A stretch of DNA of 64,000 nt. It comes from Serpens sp035497915. GTDB taxonomy: Bacteria; Pseudomonadota; Gammaproteobacteria; Pseudomonadales; Pseudomonadaceae. Of this stretch, positions 8,552 through 17,135 are shown piece after piece. Positions within the stretch are counted from its first letter, which is position 1. Each line of letters opens with the position of its first letter. The stretch spans positions 62,001-126,000 of the forward strand of contig NZ_DATJCS010000025.1 of NCBI RefSeq assembly GCF_035497915.1, written 5' to 3'. Both the position numbers and the translations under genes were made by a program. The notes beneath the pieces were generated by a model, which ran no database searches, was not told where the DNA came from, and saw only the letters and a list, made by a program, of their open reading frames with translations.

Positions 8552-9178
8552 TCAAAGGGTTGGGAACAGGGAACAGAACGCGCGGGCGCGGCGCTCGACA
8601 TCGGCGGCCGAATCCGCGGCAAACAGGGCATTGATCACGGCCAGCCAGTCGGCGCCGTGCTCCACCAGCGGGCGGGCGTTTTCCAGGGTGATGCCACCGA
8701 TCACCACCAGCGGCGCGGCGAAGCGCGCGCGCGCCTCGCTCAGCAGCGCAGGCGTGGCCTTGGCCTCACCGGGTTTGGTCAGCGACGGATAGAAGCGTCC
8801 GAACGCCGGATGGCTCGCGCCGGCCGCCAGGGCGGCCTCGGCAAACGCCAGGCTGGCATAGCAGCTGGCGCCCAGGTGTACGCCTGCGCCGAGACGCGCG
8901 CGAGCCTCGGCCAGCGAGCCGTCCTCCTGGCCCAGGTGCAGGCCGACGCCCAGTTGCGCGGCCAGCTCCAGATCGTCGTTGATGATCAGCTCGGCGTCGT
9001 AGCGCTGGCACAGCTCGCGCAGGGCGCTGGCTTCATCGAAGCGGCGCGCCTGATCGCGGGATTTCTCGCGGTATTGCAGCAGGCGCGCGCCGCCTTCCAG
9101 CGCGGCTTCCACATAGGGCAGCAGGCGCCCGTCGGCGAGCAGGGCGCTGTCGGTGATGGCATACAGACCGCGCTTCAT
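8552..9178 (-). CDS. thiE: Thiamine-phosphate synthase
   Basis: ThiE joins HMP-pyrophosphate and the thiazole phosphate to give thiamine monophosphate. The 208-residue TIM-barrel protein starts MKRGLYAITDSALL and carries LLQYREKSRD, LIINDDLELA, GVHLGQEDG, the phosphate-binding FYPSLTKPG region and VVIGGITLENA. Its ATG shares a base with the thiD stop (9178-9180), so it is translationally coupled to thiD. No TPP riboswitch was recognised upstream of the thiD-thiE pair. Confidence 0.96.
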   Translation of the reverse strand: MKRGLYAITDSALLADGRLLPYVEAALEGGARLLQYREKSRDQARRFDEASALRELCQRYDAELIINDDLELAAQLGVGLHLGQEDGSLAEARARLGAGVHLGASCYASLAFAEAALAAGASHPAFGRFYPSLTKPGEAKATPALLSEARARFAAPLVVIGGITLENARPLVEHGADWLAVINALFAADSAADVERRARAFCSLFPTL

Positions 9179-9972
9179 CACAGGGAGTCCAACGGCAGGC
9201 GGCGCGGGATGTACTGGCCGTGACCCGGGGCCTCGGCGTCGCGCAGGCAGCGCCAGGTGTAATCGAGTGCCGACTGCACGGCGCTCGGCAGGGCTTCGCC
9301 CAGGGCCAGGCGACCGGCCAGTGCGCTGGCCAGGGTGCAACCGGACCCGTGGTAGCTGCCCGGCAGGCGCTGGCAACTGGACGTCCACACCTGGCCATCA
9401 CGGCTGTACAGGCGGTTGACCACCTCGCTTTCTTCGCCGTGGCCGCCGGTGATCAGCAGGTGACGGATGTGCGACAGCAGCTTCTCGGCGCACTCGTCCG
9501 GCGTGCCGTCGGGCAGCTCGGCGAGGATGCGCGCCTCCGGCAGGTTCGGCGTGGCGATGGCCGCCACCGGGAACAGTCGTTCGCGGATCGCGTAGCCGAC
9601 ATCGTCCGGCCCCAGCGAGCCGCCGCCACCGGCGCGCAGCACCGGGTCGCAGACCAGCGGCACGCCGGGCAGCTGCTGCATCAGCTCCAGCACGGTGTCG
9701 ACCATCTCCACCGAGCCGAGCATGCCGAGCTTGACGGCCGCGATGGGCAGGTCGGCGATCACCGCGTTGGCCTGGGCCAGCACCCAGGCGCGATCGAGCA
9801 CGCGGAAGTCGGTGACGTCGACGGTGTCCTGCACGGTCAGCGCGGTGACGGTCGGTGCGGCGTGGCAACCCTGGGCAAGCAGGGCTTCGATGTCCGCCTG
9901 CAGGCCGGCACCACCCGAAGGATCGTGGCCGGACAGACAGAGGACGACGGGGCGGGAAGTGTGTCTGTTCAT
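9178..9972 (-). CDS. thiD: Hydroxymethylpyrimidine/phosphomethylpyrimidine kinase
   Basis: ThiD phosphorylates HMP and HMP-P to HMP-PP in the pyrimidine branch of thiamine synthesis. The ribokinase-like 264-residue protein has the N-terminal CLSGHDPSGGAGLQADIEA, the substrate loop VTALTVQDT, the segment VCDPVLRAGGGGSLGPD and the C-terminal anion hole/catalytic motif GSYHGSGCTLASALA. The ATG at 9972 is preferred to the one at 9990. In P. aeruginosa I recall ladS and a tetR gene following in this direction; here the next gene is the AidB-like one. Confidence 0.96.
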   Translation of the reverse strand: MNRHTSRPVVLCLSGHDPSGGAGLQADIEALLAQGCHAAPTVTALTVQDTVDVTDFRVLDRAWVLAQANAVIADLPIAAVKLGMLGSVEMVDTVLELMQQLPGVPLVCDPVLRAGGGGSLGPDDVGYAIRERLFPVAAIATPNLPEARILAELPDGTPDECAEKLLSHIRHLLITGGHGEESEVVNRLYSRDGQVWTSSCQRLPGSYHGSGCTLASALAGRLALGEALPSAVQSALDYTWRCLRDAEAPGHGQYIPRRLPLDSL

Positions 9973-10128
9973 GGCGCGCGAGCTTAACACTTTCCACCCG
10001 CCATTGGCCCGCCCCCGGATGCGCTCCGGGCGGGCCTATCTGCCCTCGCGTTTGTCCAGTTTCCCACTCACGGCGCGGCAAGCGGCCATGCTTCACTCTG
10101 TCGCATCTGCCAGTCACCGGAGCCCGCG

Positions 10129-11778
10129 ATGAGCCTGCACCAGTTCGCCGAAACCCACGAGGTCTTCAACCAGGTGCCGCCGCTGGATGGCGCCAACCTC
10201 TACCGCCTGGACCTGCCGCTGCGGGAGTGGGTGCGCCGCTTCCACGGCGGCTGGGGCGACGCGCGCTTGGACGCCTACGGCGCGCTGGCCGGCGGCCCGC
10301 TGATGGCCGCCGGCTTTCTGGCCAACGAGAACAAGCCGGTGCTGCGCACCCACGATCGCTACGGCCAGCGTATCGATCAGGTGGACTTCCATCCCGCCTA
10401 CCACGAGCTGATGCGCACCGCCGTCGAACATGGCCTGCCGTCGCTGCCCTGGGTGAACCCGCAGGCCGGCGCCCATGTGGTGCGCGCCGGTCTCACCTAC
10501 CTGCACAGCCAGGCTGAGGCCGCCAGCGGCTGCCCGCTGACCATGACCTTCGCCGCCGTGCCGGCGCTCAAGTTGCAGCCGGATATTGCCGACGCCTGGC
10601 TGCCGAAGATCCTCGCCACCGAATACGACCCGCGCAACCTGCCCATGGAACAGAAGGCCGGCGTGACCATCGGCATGGCGATGACCGAGAAGCAGGGCGG
10701 CACCGACGTACGCGCCAACACCACCCGTGCCTTCCCGGTCGGCGCCGGCGGCCCTGGACAGGCCTACGAACTGCTCGGCCACAAGTGGTTCTGCTCGGCG
10801 CCGATGTGCGACGCCTTCCTGACCCTGGCGCAGGCCGACAAGGGCCTGTCCTGCTTCCTGCTGCCGCGCCACCGCCCGGACGGCACGCGCAACCAGCTCT
10901 ACATCCAGCGCCTGAAGAACAAGCTGGGCAACTGGGCCAACGCCTCCAGCGAAATCGAATACCGTGGCGCGCTGGCCTGGATGATCGGCGAGGAAGGGCG
11001 CGGCGTGCCGACCATCATCGAGATGGTGGCGATGACCCGCTTCGATTGCATGGTCGGCTCCAGCTCCCTGATGCGCCAGGCGCTGACCCAGGCGCTGCAC
11101 CACTGCGCGCACCGCCAGGTGGGCGGCAAACTGCTGATCGAGCAGCCGCTGATGCGCAACGTGCTGGCCGACCTGGCGCTGGAAAGCGAAGCCGCGCTGG
11201 CGCTGACGATGCGCATGGGCCGCGCGCTGGACAATCCGAACGATCCGCAGGAAGCGCGCTTCGCCCGCCTGGTCACCGCCATCGGCAAGTACTGGATCTG
11301 CAAGCGCGCCCCGGAAATGATCGCCGAGGCCAGCGAATGCCTGGGCGGCGCCGGCTACGTTGAGGAAACCATCCTGCCGCGCTTGTATCGCGAAGCGCCG
11401 GTCAACTCCATCTGGGAAGGCTCCGGCAACGTGCAGTGCCTGGACGTGCTGCGCGCGCTGTCCAAGGAGCCCGGTGTGTTGGATGCGCTGTTCAGCGAGC
11501 TGGGCGACGGCCACGGCGATGCCCGCCTGGCGGCGCATATCCAGCGCCTCAAGCAGGACTTTTCCGACACCGGCGACATCCACTACCGCGCCCGCCAGCT
11601 CACCGAGGACGTAGCTGTGGCCCTGCAGGCCAAGCTGCTGCTGGAAGCCGGCAATGCGGCGGTCAGCGATGCGTTCATCGCCAGCCGCCTGGAAGGGCGC
11701 GGCCGCGTCTACGGCACCCTGCCGCGCGGACTGGAGATCGATGCGCTGCTGGCGCGCAGCGCGCCGCGGCGGGAGTAG
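10129..11778 (+). CDS. AidB-like acyl-CoA dehydrogenase
   Basis: This 549-residue flavoprotein closely resembles E. coli AidB, an acyl-CoA dehydrogenase-fold protein of the adaptive response to alkylation that binds FAD and DNA. AidB landmarks are conserved: ETHEVFNQVPPL at the start, CPLTMTFAA, GMAMTEKQGGTDVRANTT, LVGHKWF-like LLGHKWFCSAPM, ERLKDKLGN-like QRLKNKLGNWANASSEIE, MTRFDCMVGSSSLMR, and PRLYREAPVNSIWEGSGNVQ. GGAG sits upstream of the ATG at 10129. It is divergent from thiD. Enzyme activity and the DNA-binding C-terminal region cannot be judged from motifs alone. Confidence 0.9.
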   Translation: MSLHQFAETHEVFNQVPPLDGANLYRLDLPLREWVRRFHGGWGDARLDAYGALAGGPLMAAGFLANENKPVLRTHDRYGQRIDQVDFHPAYHELMRTAVEHGLPSLPWVNPQAGAHVVRAGLTYLHSQAEAASGCPLTMTFAAVPALKLQPDIADAWLPKILATEYDPRNLPMEQKAGVTIGMAMTEKQGGTDVRANTTRAFPVGAGGPGQAYELLGHKWFCSAPMCDAFLTLAQADKGLSCFLLPRHRPDGTRNQLYIQRLKNKLGNWANASSEIEYRGALAWMIGEEGRGVPTIIEMVAMTRFDCMVGSSSLMRQALTQALHHCAHRQVGGKLLIEQPLMRNVLADLALESEAALALTMRMGRALDNPNDPQEARFARLVTAIGKYWICKRAPEMIAEASECLGGAGYVEETILPRLYREAPVNSIWEGSGNVQCLDVLRALSKEPGVLDALFSELGDGHGDARLAAHIQRLKQDFSDTGDIHYRARQLTEDVAVALQAKLLLEAGNAAVSDAFIASRLEGRGRVYGTLPRGLEIDALLARSAPRRE

Positions 11779-11853
11779 GCGTGGGCCCGGGTCCGCCCAT
11801 CAACTTCACCGCCGGATGGCCGATAACGGTTGGACACCGCAAGGAGTGCAACC

Positions 11854-12708
11854 ATGGCCATCCGTTTCGACTCTCCCTCCCCCATATTGAAGGCGCCCGT
11901 CGCGCGCCGCGGCGATGAAGCCGCTTCGCGCAACACGCAGACGGCCGACCCGAAAAGCGCCGCACAGCTGACCCTCGGCGCAGCCTTGAAGAAGGCCGGC
12001 GAGACGGCCCGCGCCTTTGGTGACTCCCTCACCACGCGCTTCGATGAAGCCCGCAAGAGCAGCGCTCGCGAACAGGTCGCGCAGATCCGCGAGCGCATCC
12101 AGATGCTGAAACGGTTGATCCTGCTGTTCGGCGGCTCCAAGGCGCTGCTGCGCGAACTCAAGCAACTGGCCGGCGCCCTGGCCGCCGCGGCCGATGTGCT
12201 CAAGGGCGGCGGAGGCGGTGGTTCGGCCTTGGCGGGGCTGGAACAGGGCGCTCTCTACACCGAGGCAGGGGTGCCCGCATCGGGAGCGCCGCCTGCCGCT
12301 CAGACCGACGACGGTTCGCCCGGCAGCGAAGCAGCCGAGTCGTCGGACGAACAGCGCGAGGCCGAAGCGCTGACCGTACAGGCCGAAAGCGAACTCGCCG
12401 CGCTGGGCGCCAAGGCCGCCCCGCAGGACCCGCCTGCCACCGACGATGCCCCGACCCTGGCTTCCGCCCCGGCCGACAGCCAGCAGGCCCAGCGCCGCGC
12501 CGATGCCGACCTGCTGGAAAAAGCCCTGCGCGAACTCAAGGCCCTGCTGGCATTAGCCAAGTCGGCGCAACGCAAGGCCGACCGCGACGACCAGAAGCGC
12601 ATCAAGGACATCGAGGAACAGGTGGAACAGGTCGAGCAGGCGGTGGGGGAGTTGAACGGTCCCGCTTCGCTTCTGTCGGGGTTCGCTGGGATATCGGTGC
12701 GGGCGTGA
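11854..12708 (+). CDS. Low-complexity coiled-coil protein of unknown function
   Basis: A 284-residue protein that I do not recognise. It has a basic/helical part (ARAFGDSLTTRFDEARKSSA, then REQVAQIRERIQMLKRLILL), a glycine run (KGGGGGGSALAG), an Ala/Glu/Asp/Pro-rich linker of about 100 residues, and a C-terminal coiled coil (LLEKALRELKALLALAKSAQ, then IKDIEEQVEQVEQAVGEL). No signal peptide or membrane span is seen. The ATG at 11854 is supported by AAGGAG at 11841-11846. It lies 75 bases after the AidB-like gene on the same strand. The composition suggests a structural or scaffold protein, but this is inference. Confidence 0.75.
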   Translation: MAIRFDSPSPILKAPVARRGDEAASRNTQTADPKSAAQLTLGAALKKAGETARAFGDSLTTRFDEARKSSAREQVAQIRERIQMLKRLILLFGGSKALLRELKQLAGALAAAADVLKGGGGGGSALAGLEQGALYTEAGVPASGAPPAAQTDDGSPGSEAAESSDEQREAEALTVQAESELAALGAKAAPQDPPATDDAPTLASAPADSQQAQRRADADLLEKALRELKALLALAKSAQRKADRDDQKRIKDIEEQVEQVEQAVGELNGPASLLSGFAGISVRA

Positions 12709-12871
12709 CGAGCAGATCAGTTATTTGCTTTGTCGCTTGAGGGCAGGCCCGCGGGCTGGCATTGGGTGGGGCGCTGGTGAACCTGGCGTTTGCGCTTTGA
12801 GGGAACGCTGCCGCCCTGTCATCTCCACCACATACACTTGCGGCATACTCCGTGCTCACCGGTAAACCAGG

Positions 12872-14350
12872 ATGCCCGCCTTGATCCCTTCCGACACCTT
12901 TACCCTCGCCACCACCCCGGAACAGGCCGTGGACCGTCTGGCCGAGTTGTACCAGCAGGCCGCCTCGGCGCTCAGCCTGGCGCTCAAGCGCTACGTGAAG
13001 GAGCGCATCGTGCCGGACGAGGCGCAGCGGGCGCTGTTCCGCTATCCCGAGCTGCGCATCACCTACCTGAGAGGCGGGGAGACCTCGTCCAGCACCCGCG
13101 CCTACGCCAAGGTGCAGGTGCCGGGGGTGTACAGCGTGACCATCACCCAGCCGCAGGCGTTTCGTGGCTATCTGCTCAGCCAGCTGCGCCCGCTGATGAG
13201 CGATTTCACCCTGCGGGTGGAAGTCGGGGTCAGCGAGCGGAGCATTCCCTATCCCTACGTGGTGGCGCAGGGCGACGAGCTGGCGGGCACCGGGGTGACG
13301 GCGGCGGAGCTGGCGCGGGTCTTTCCCAGCACCGACCTGTCGGCGGCCAGCGACGAGGTGGCCGACGGCCTGTACGACTGGCAGCACGCCGAACAGATGC
13401 CGCTGGCGCTGTTCGACGCGGCGCGGGTGGACTTCTCGCTCAAGCGCCTGCAGCACTACACCGGCAGCGGCTGGCAGCACGTGCAGCCGTGGATCCTGCT
13501 CACCAACTACCACCGCTACGTGGACCAGTTCATCCGCTACGGCCTCGACCAGCTGCGCGACAACCCGCGCTACGTGCGCATGGTGCTGCCCGGCAACGTG
13601 GTGGTCGCCAAGGGCATGGAAGAAGGCGAGATGCAGGCAATGATCGACAGCGTGCTCTGGCACCGCTACCAGATGCCGGCCTATCACCTGATCGCCGATG
13701 ACGGCCACGGCGTGACGCTGGTGAACATCGGCGTCGGCCCGTCCAACGCCAAGAACATCACCGACCACCTGGCCGTGCTGCGCCCGCACTGCTGGCTGAT
13801 GATCGGCCACTGCGGCGGGCTGCGGCAGTCGCAGACCATCGGCGACTACGTGCTGGCCCACGCCTACATGCGCCGCGACGGCATCCTCGACCGCGTGCTG
13901 CCGCCGAACATCCCGCTGCCGGCGCTGGCCGAGGTGCAGCAGGCGCTGCAGGAAGCGGCGGCCACCGTTACCGGCGAACAGGGCGACGCATTGAAGAAGC
14001 GCCTGCGCACCGGCACGGTGCTGACCTACGACGACCGCAACTGGGAGTTGCGCTGGGCGCAGGAGCGGCCGCTGATCAACCTGGCCCGCGCCGTGGCGGT
14101 GGACATGGAAAGCGGCACCATCGCCGCCCAGGGCTATCGCCTGCGCGTGCCCTACGGCACCTTGCTATGTGTCTCCGACAAGCCGCTGCACAGCGAGATC
14201 AAGCTGCCCGGTGCCGCCAACGCCTTCTACGAGCGCGCGGTGAACCAGCACCTGCGCATCGGCATCGCCGCGCTGGACCTGTTGCGCGGTCAGCTGGATT
14301 CGCTGCACTCGCGCAAGCTGCGCAGTTTCGACGAGCCGCCGTTCCGCTAA
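12872..14350 (+). CDS. amn: AMP nucleosidase
   Basis: Amn hydrolyses AMP to adenine and ribose-5-phosphate and helps set the adenylate pool. The 492-residue protein has an N-terminal regulatory domain (to about residue 200) and a C-terminal nucleoside phosphorylase-like domain. Recognisable segments are NYHRYVDQFIRYGLDQL, VLPGNVVVAKGMEEGEM, the nucleotide-binding NIGVGPSNAKNITDHLAVLR, and AVDMESGTIAAQGYRLRVPY. Upstream, 12709-12871 has no further gene. A perfect 20-base palindrome follows the stop. Confidence 0.96.
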   Translation: MPALIPSDTFTLATTPEQAVDRLAELYQQAASALSLALKRYVKERIVPDEAQRALFRYPELRITYLRGGETSSSTRAYAKVQVPGVYSVTITQPQAFRGYLLSQLRPLMSDFTLRVEVGVSERSIPYPYVVAQGDELAGTGVTAAELARVFPSTDLSAASDEVADGLYDWQHAEQMPLALFDAARVDFSLKRLQHYTGSGWQHVQPWILLTNYHRYVDQFIRYGLDQLRDNPRYVRMVLPGNVVVAKGMEEGEMQAMIDSVLWHRYQMPAYHLIADDGHGVTLVNIGVGPSNAKNITDHLAVLRPHCWLMIGHCGGLRQSQTIGDYVLAHAYMRRDGILDRVLPPNIPLPALAEVQQALQEAAATVTGEQGDALKKRLRTGTVLTYDDRNWELRWAQERPLINLARAVAVDMESGTIAAQGYRLRVPYGTLLCVSDKPLHSEIKLPGAANAFYERAVNQHLRIGIAALDLLRGQLDSLHSRKLRSFDEPPFR

Positions 14351-14353
14351 TGG

Positions 14354-14396
14354 CCGCCCCTGTACAGGGGCGGTCCGAGCGCCCACTATGGCGCTC
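14354..14396 (+). terminator. Two tandem hairpins after amn
   Basis: Immediately after the amn stop is the perfect 20-base palindrome CCGCCCCTGTACAGGGGCGG (14354-14373), followed by a second inverted repeat GAGCGCC...GGCGCTC (about 14377-14396). There is no long T-run directly after, so the hairpins may be an mRNA 3' end stabiliser or weak terminator rather than a classical intrinsic terminator. Confidence 0.55.
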
Positions 14397-14488
14397 AAGG
14401 AGCTTTAACTCTTTGTTTAAAAAGAGGTTTCTCAGGGAAGAGCCGTATCGCGCAGCCGGTCTGCGCCTATTGCCCGTGAAGGATGATC

Positions 14489-15349
14489 ATGCAACGCGTT
14501 TCTCCCCATAGCCTGCGCGAGGCCTTTCGCGCGCTGCTGGCGTCCGATGCCTGCTATCACTGCGCATCGGTGTTCGATCCCATGTCCGCCCGCATGGCCG
14601 GCGACCTCGGCTTCGAGGTCGGCATCCTCGGCGGTTCGGTCGCCTCGCTGGAGGTGCTGGCCGCGCCGGACATCGCGCTGATCACCCTCAGCGAGTTCGT
14701 CGAGCAGGCGGCGCGCATCGGCCGCGTCGCCACCCTGCCGGTGCTCGCCGACGCCGACCACGGCTACGGCAACGCCCTCAACGTGATGCGCACCGTCACC
14801 GAGTTGGAACGCAACGGTATCGCCGCGCTGACCATCGAGGACACCGTGCTGCCGGCGCGCTTCGGCGGCAAGGCGGTGGACCTGATCGGCATCGACGAGG
14901 CGGTCGGCAAGCTCAAGGCGGCCCTGGAAGCGCGCATCGACCCGGCGCTGAGCATTCTCGCCCGCACCAACGCCGGCAGCGGCCTAGAGGAAACCATCAC
15001 CCGCGCCCGCGCCTACCAGGCCGCCGGCGTCGACGGCATCTGCCTGGTCGGCATCGAGGACTTCGAGCACCTGGAGCGGATCGTGCCGCACATCGACATC
15101 CCCAAGATGCTGATCACCTACGGCAATCCCAAGCTGCGCGACCACGCTCGCCTGGCCAGCCTCGGTGTGCGCATCGTGGTCACCGGCCATGCCGCCTATT
15201 ACGCCGCGCTGAAGGCCACCTACGATTGCCTGCGCGAGCAGCGCCGCATCGATACCGGCGAGCTGGATGCCAAGCAACTGGTGGCGCGCTATTCGGAAGT
15301 CGAAGTTTATGGCGCCTGGGCGGAGGAGTACCTTAAGGTCAAACCGTGA
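14489..15349 (+). CDS. Oxaloacetate decarboxylase, ICL/PEP mutase superfamily
   Basis: This 286-residue protein belongs to the isocitrate lyase/PEP mutase superfamily and closely resembles the P. aeruginosa oxaloacetate decarboxylase (PA4872 by memory), a Mg-dependent enzyme giving pyruvate and CO2. Visible landmarks are YHCASVFDPMSARMAGDLGF, GILGGSVASLEVLAAPD, the metal-binding ADADHGYGNALN and TIEDTVLPARFGG. The ATG at 14489 is preferred over 14483 because AAGGA (14479-14483) is then at good spacing. In PAO1 the relative lies far from amn, so the local placement differs. It stands alone between amn and the Aer-type receptor. Confidence 0.88.
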   Translation: MQRVSPHSLREAFRALLASDACYHCASVFDPMSARMAGDLGFEVGILGGSVASLEVLAAPDIALITLSEFVEQAARIGRVATLPVLADADHGYGNALNVMRTVTELERNGIAALTIEDTVLPARFGGKAVDLIGIDEAVGKLKAALEARIDPALSILARTNAGSGLEETITRARAYQAAGVDGICLVGIEDFEHLERIVPHIDIPKMLITYGNPKLRDHARLASLGVRIVVTGHAAYYAALKATYDCLREQRRIDTGELDAKQLVARYSEVEVYGAWAEEYLKVKP

Positions 15350-15455
15350 CGGGTGGGTCTGGAGCGGTTTTTTTCTGACGTCAATTAACCGCTTGCGGTA
15401 GTGATGGCTCTGCGACATCATGCCGCCCCCCTTCTGCCCAAATGGAGTTGGCGCC

Positions 15456-17006
15456 ATGGGACGTTCTTCCCTCGTCACGGACCGCGAATGTGTTTTCCCC
15501 GCCGAGCAGCGCCTGATCTCGGCCACCGATCCGCGTGGCGTCATCACCTACTGCAACGATGAATTCGTCAGGGTCAGCGGCTATTCCCGCGAGGAGCTGC
15601 TGGGCAGCCCGCACAACATCGTGCGCCATCCGGATATGCCGCAAGCGGTGTTCGGCCACATGTGGCGGCACCTCAAGGCCGGCCAGCCCTGGATGGGCAT
15701 CGTCAAGAACCGCTGCAAGAACGGCGATTTCTATTGGGTCTGCGCCTATGTGACGCCGATCCACCAGGAGGGTGTGCTGGTCGGCTACGAGTCGGTTCGT
15801 ATCCGCCCGGAGCCCGATCAGGTGCGCCGCGCCAGCGCCCTCTACGCTGAGGTGACGACCCAGGGTTTCAAGCGTCGCTCGCGAGGCGTGGCCCTGCGCC
15901 GGGCGGTGCCGTTCCTGGCCGGTCTGCCCGCGCTGCTGGCGGCGTTCTGGTCGCCGGTGCTGGGGCTGGGAGTGGCGCTGGCGACCCTGCCGTTGCTGTA
16001 CTTCAGGCAGCATGCCGCGCAGCAGCGGCTGCTGGATCGGCTGCAGCGCAACATGCAGGGCGCCTTCGACAGCGAGCTGGTGGCGCGCAGCTTCAGCGAC
16101 CTGCGTGGTCGGCCGGCACGCATGCACATGGCGCTGGTCAGCGAACAGGCGCGCCTGCGCACGCTGCTTAGCCGTCTGGAGGACTATGCCGACCAGGCCG
16201 CAGGGTTGGCCGGGCGCAGCGGTGAGCTGACCCGCGATACCGAGGCGTCGCTGCAGGCCCAGCGGCATGAGGCGCGCCAGGCGGCGGTTGCCGTGCGGCA
16301 AATGGCAGCCTCGATCGGCGAGGTATCGGGCATGGTGCAACGCTCGGCCGAGGAGGCGTGCCGGGTCGACAGCCTGGCCGGCCAGGGCGCCGGCGAGGCG
16401 GAAAAGGCGCGTACGCAGATCGACGGCCTGGCCCGGCGCGTGGCGGACATCAGCGACACGGTGGAGGGGCTGGCCCGGGAAACCCGCAGCATCGAGCAGG
16501 CCGCCGGCATGATCCGGGCGATTTCCGAGCAGACCAACCTGCTGGCGCTCAACGCGGCCATCGAGGCGGCCCGGGCCGGCGACCAGGGCCGCGGTTTCGC
16601 TGTGGTGGCCGGCGAGGTGCGCGAGCTGTCGCAGCGCACCCGCGAAGCGACCGAGGCGATCCAGACCGTCCTGCAGACCCTGCATGAGGGAGCCGAGGGC
16701 GCCGTGCGGATAGCCCACGCGGGGCGTGACGAGGCGAATGCCGGTCTGGCCCAGGTGGTCGCCAGTCAGCAGGCGCTGCTGGACATCCGCCAGGCCGTCG
16801 GCGAAATCCGCGACATGGGCCTGCAGATGGCTGCCGCCACCGAGGAGCAGACCCAGGTCGCCGAGGAGGTGGCCCGGCAGATCGCGGCCATTGCCCAGGT
16901 CGCCGAGCACAACGCCGGGCTGGCCGAACAATCGGCCGAGGTCGGCCGCGAGCTCAGCGAAACCTCGAGTGCCATGCACGCCCTGGTGGAACGCTTCCAG
17001 CGCTGA
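15456..17006 (+). CDS. Aer-type PAS methyl-accepting chemotaxis protein
   Basis: A 516-residue energy or redox taxis receptor. The N-terminal PAS domain (roughly residues 20-120) carries FPAEQRLISATDPRGVITYC, then YSREELLGSPHNIVRHPDMP and GFKRRSRG after the FAD-type Aer motif NRCKNGDFYWVCAYVTPI. A hydrophobic hairpin follows (AVPFLAGLPALLAAFW and LGLGVALATLPLLYF), then the cytoplasmic signalling domain with the highly conserved tip IRAISEQTNLLALNAAIEAA. By analogy with E. coli Aer the PAS is cytoplasmic and senses redox through FAD. The ATG at 15456 has GGAG 8 bases upstream. Pseudomonads often have two or three Aer paralogues; which one this is cannot be told. Confidence 0.92.
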   Translation: MGRSSLVTDRECVFPAEQRLISATDPRGVITYCNDEFVRVSGYSREELLGSPHNIVRHPDMPQAVFGHMWRHLKAGQPWMGIVKNRCKNGDFYWVCAYVTPIHQEGVLVGYESVRIRPEPDQVRRASALYAEVTTQGFKRRSRGVALRRAVPFLAGLPALLAAFWSPVLGLGVALATLPLLYFRQHAAQQRLLDRLQRNMQGAFDSELVARSFSDLRGRPARMHMALVSEQARLRTLLSRLEDYADQAAGLAGRSGELTRDTEASLQAQRHEARQAAVAVRQMAASIGEVSGMVQRSAEEACRVDSLAGQGAGEAEKARTQIDGLARRVADISDTVEGLARETRSIEQAAGMIRAISEQTNLLALNAAIEAARAGDQGRGFAVVAGEVRELSQRTREATEAIQTVLQTLHEGAEGAVRIAHAGRDEANAGLAQVVASQQALLDIRQAVGEIRDMGLQMAAATEEQTQVAEEVARQIAAIAQVAEHNAGLAEQSAEVGRELSETSSAMHALVERFQR

Positions 17007-17024
17007 GGCGGCTGTGGCGGGTTC

Positions 17025-17086
17025 GTAGGAGCGGCTTCAGCCGCGATGGGGGCCCGCAGCGCTTCGCGGCGGAAGCCGCTCCTACA
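17025..17086. repeat. REP-type inverted pair, GAGCGGCTTCAGCCGC type
   Basis: GTAGGAGCGGCTTCAGCCGC and an inverted GCGGAAGCCGCTCCTAC flank a short centre. It lies after the Aer-type gene and before rluE and probably forms the 3' hairpin of the receptor mRNA. Confidence 0.85.
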
Positions 17087-17135
17087 GACTCGGGTTACAC
17101 TGCGCGCCCCGTTGTGCTGTCGCAGGTTCCCGCGC

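Noticed and set aside
9973..10128. TPP riboswitch upstream of thiD-thiE
   Set aside because: The conserved THI-box sequence was not found; only an ordinary short divergent promoter region is present.
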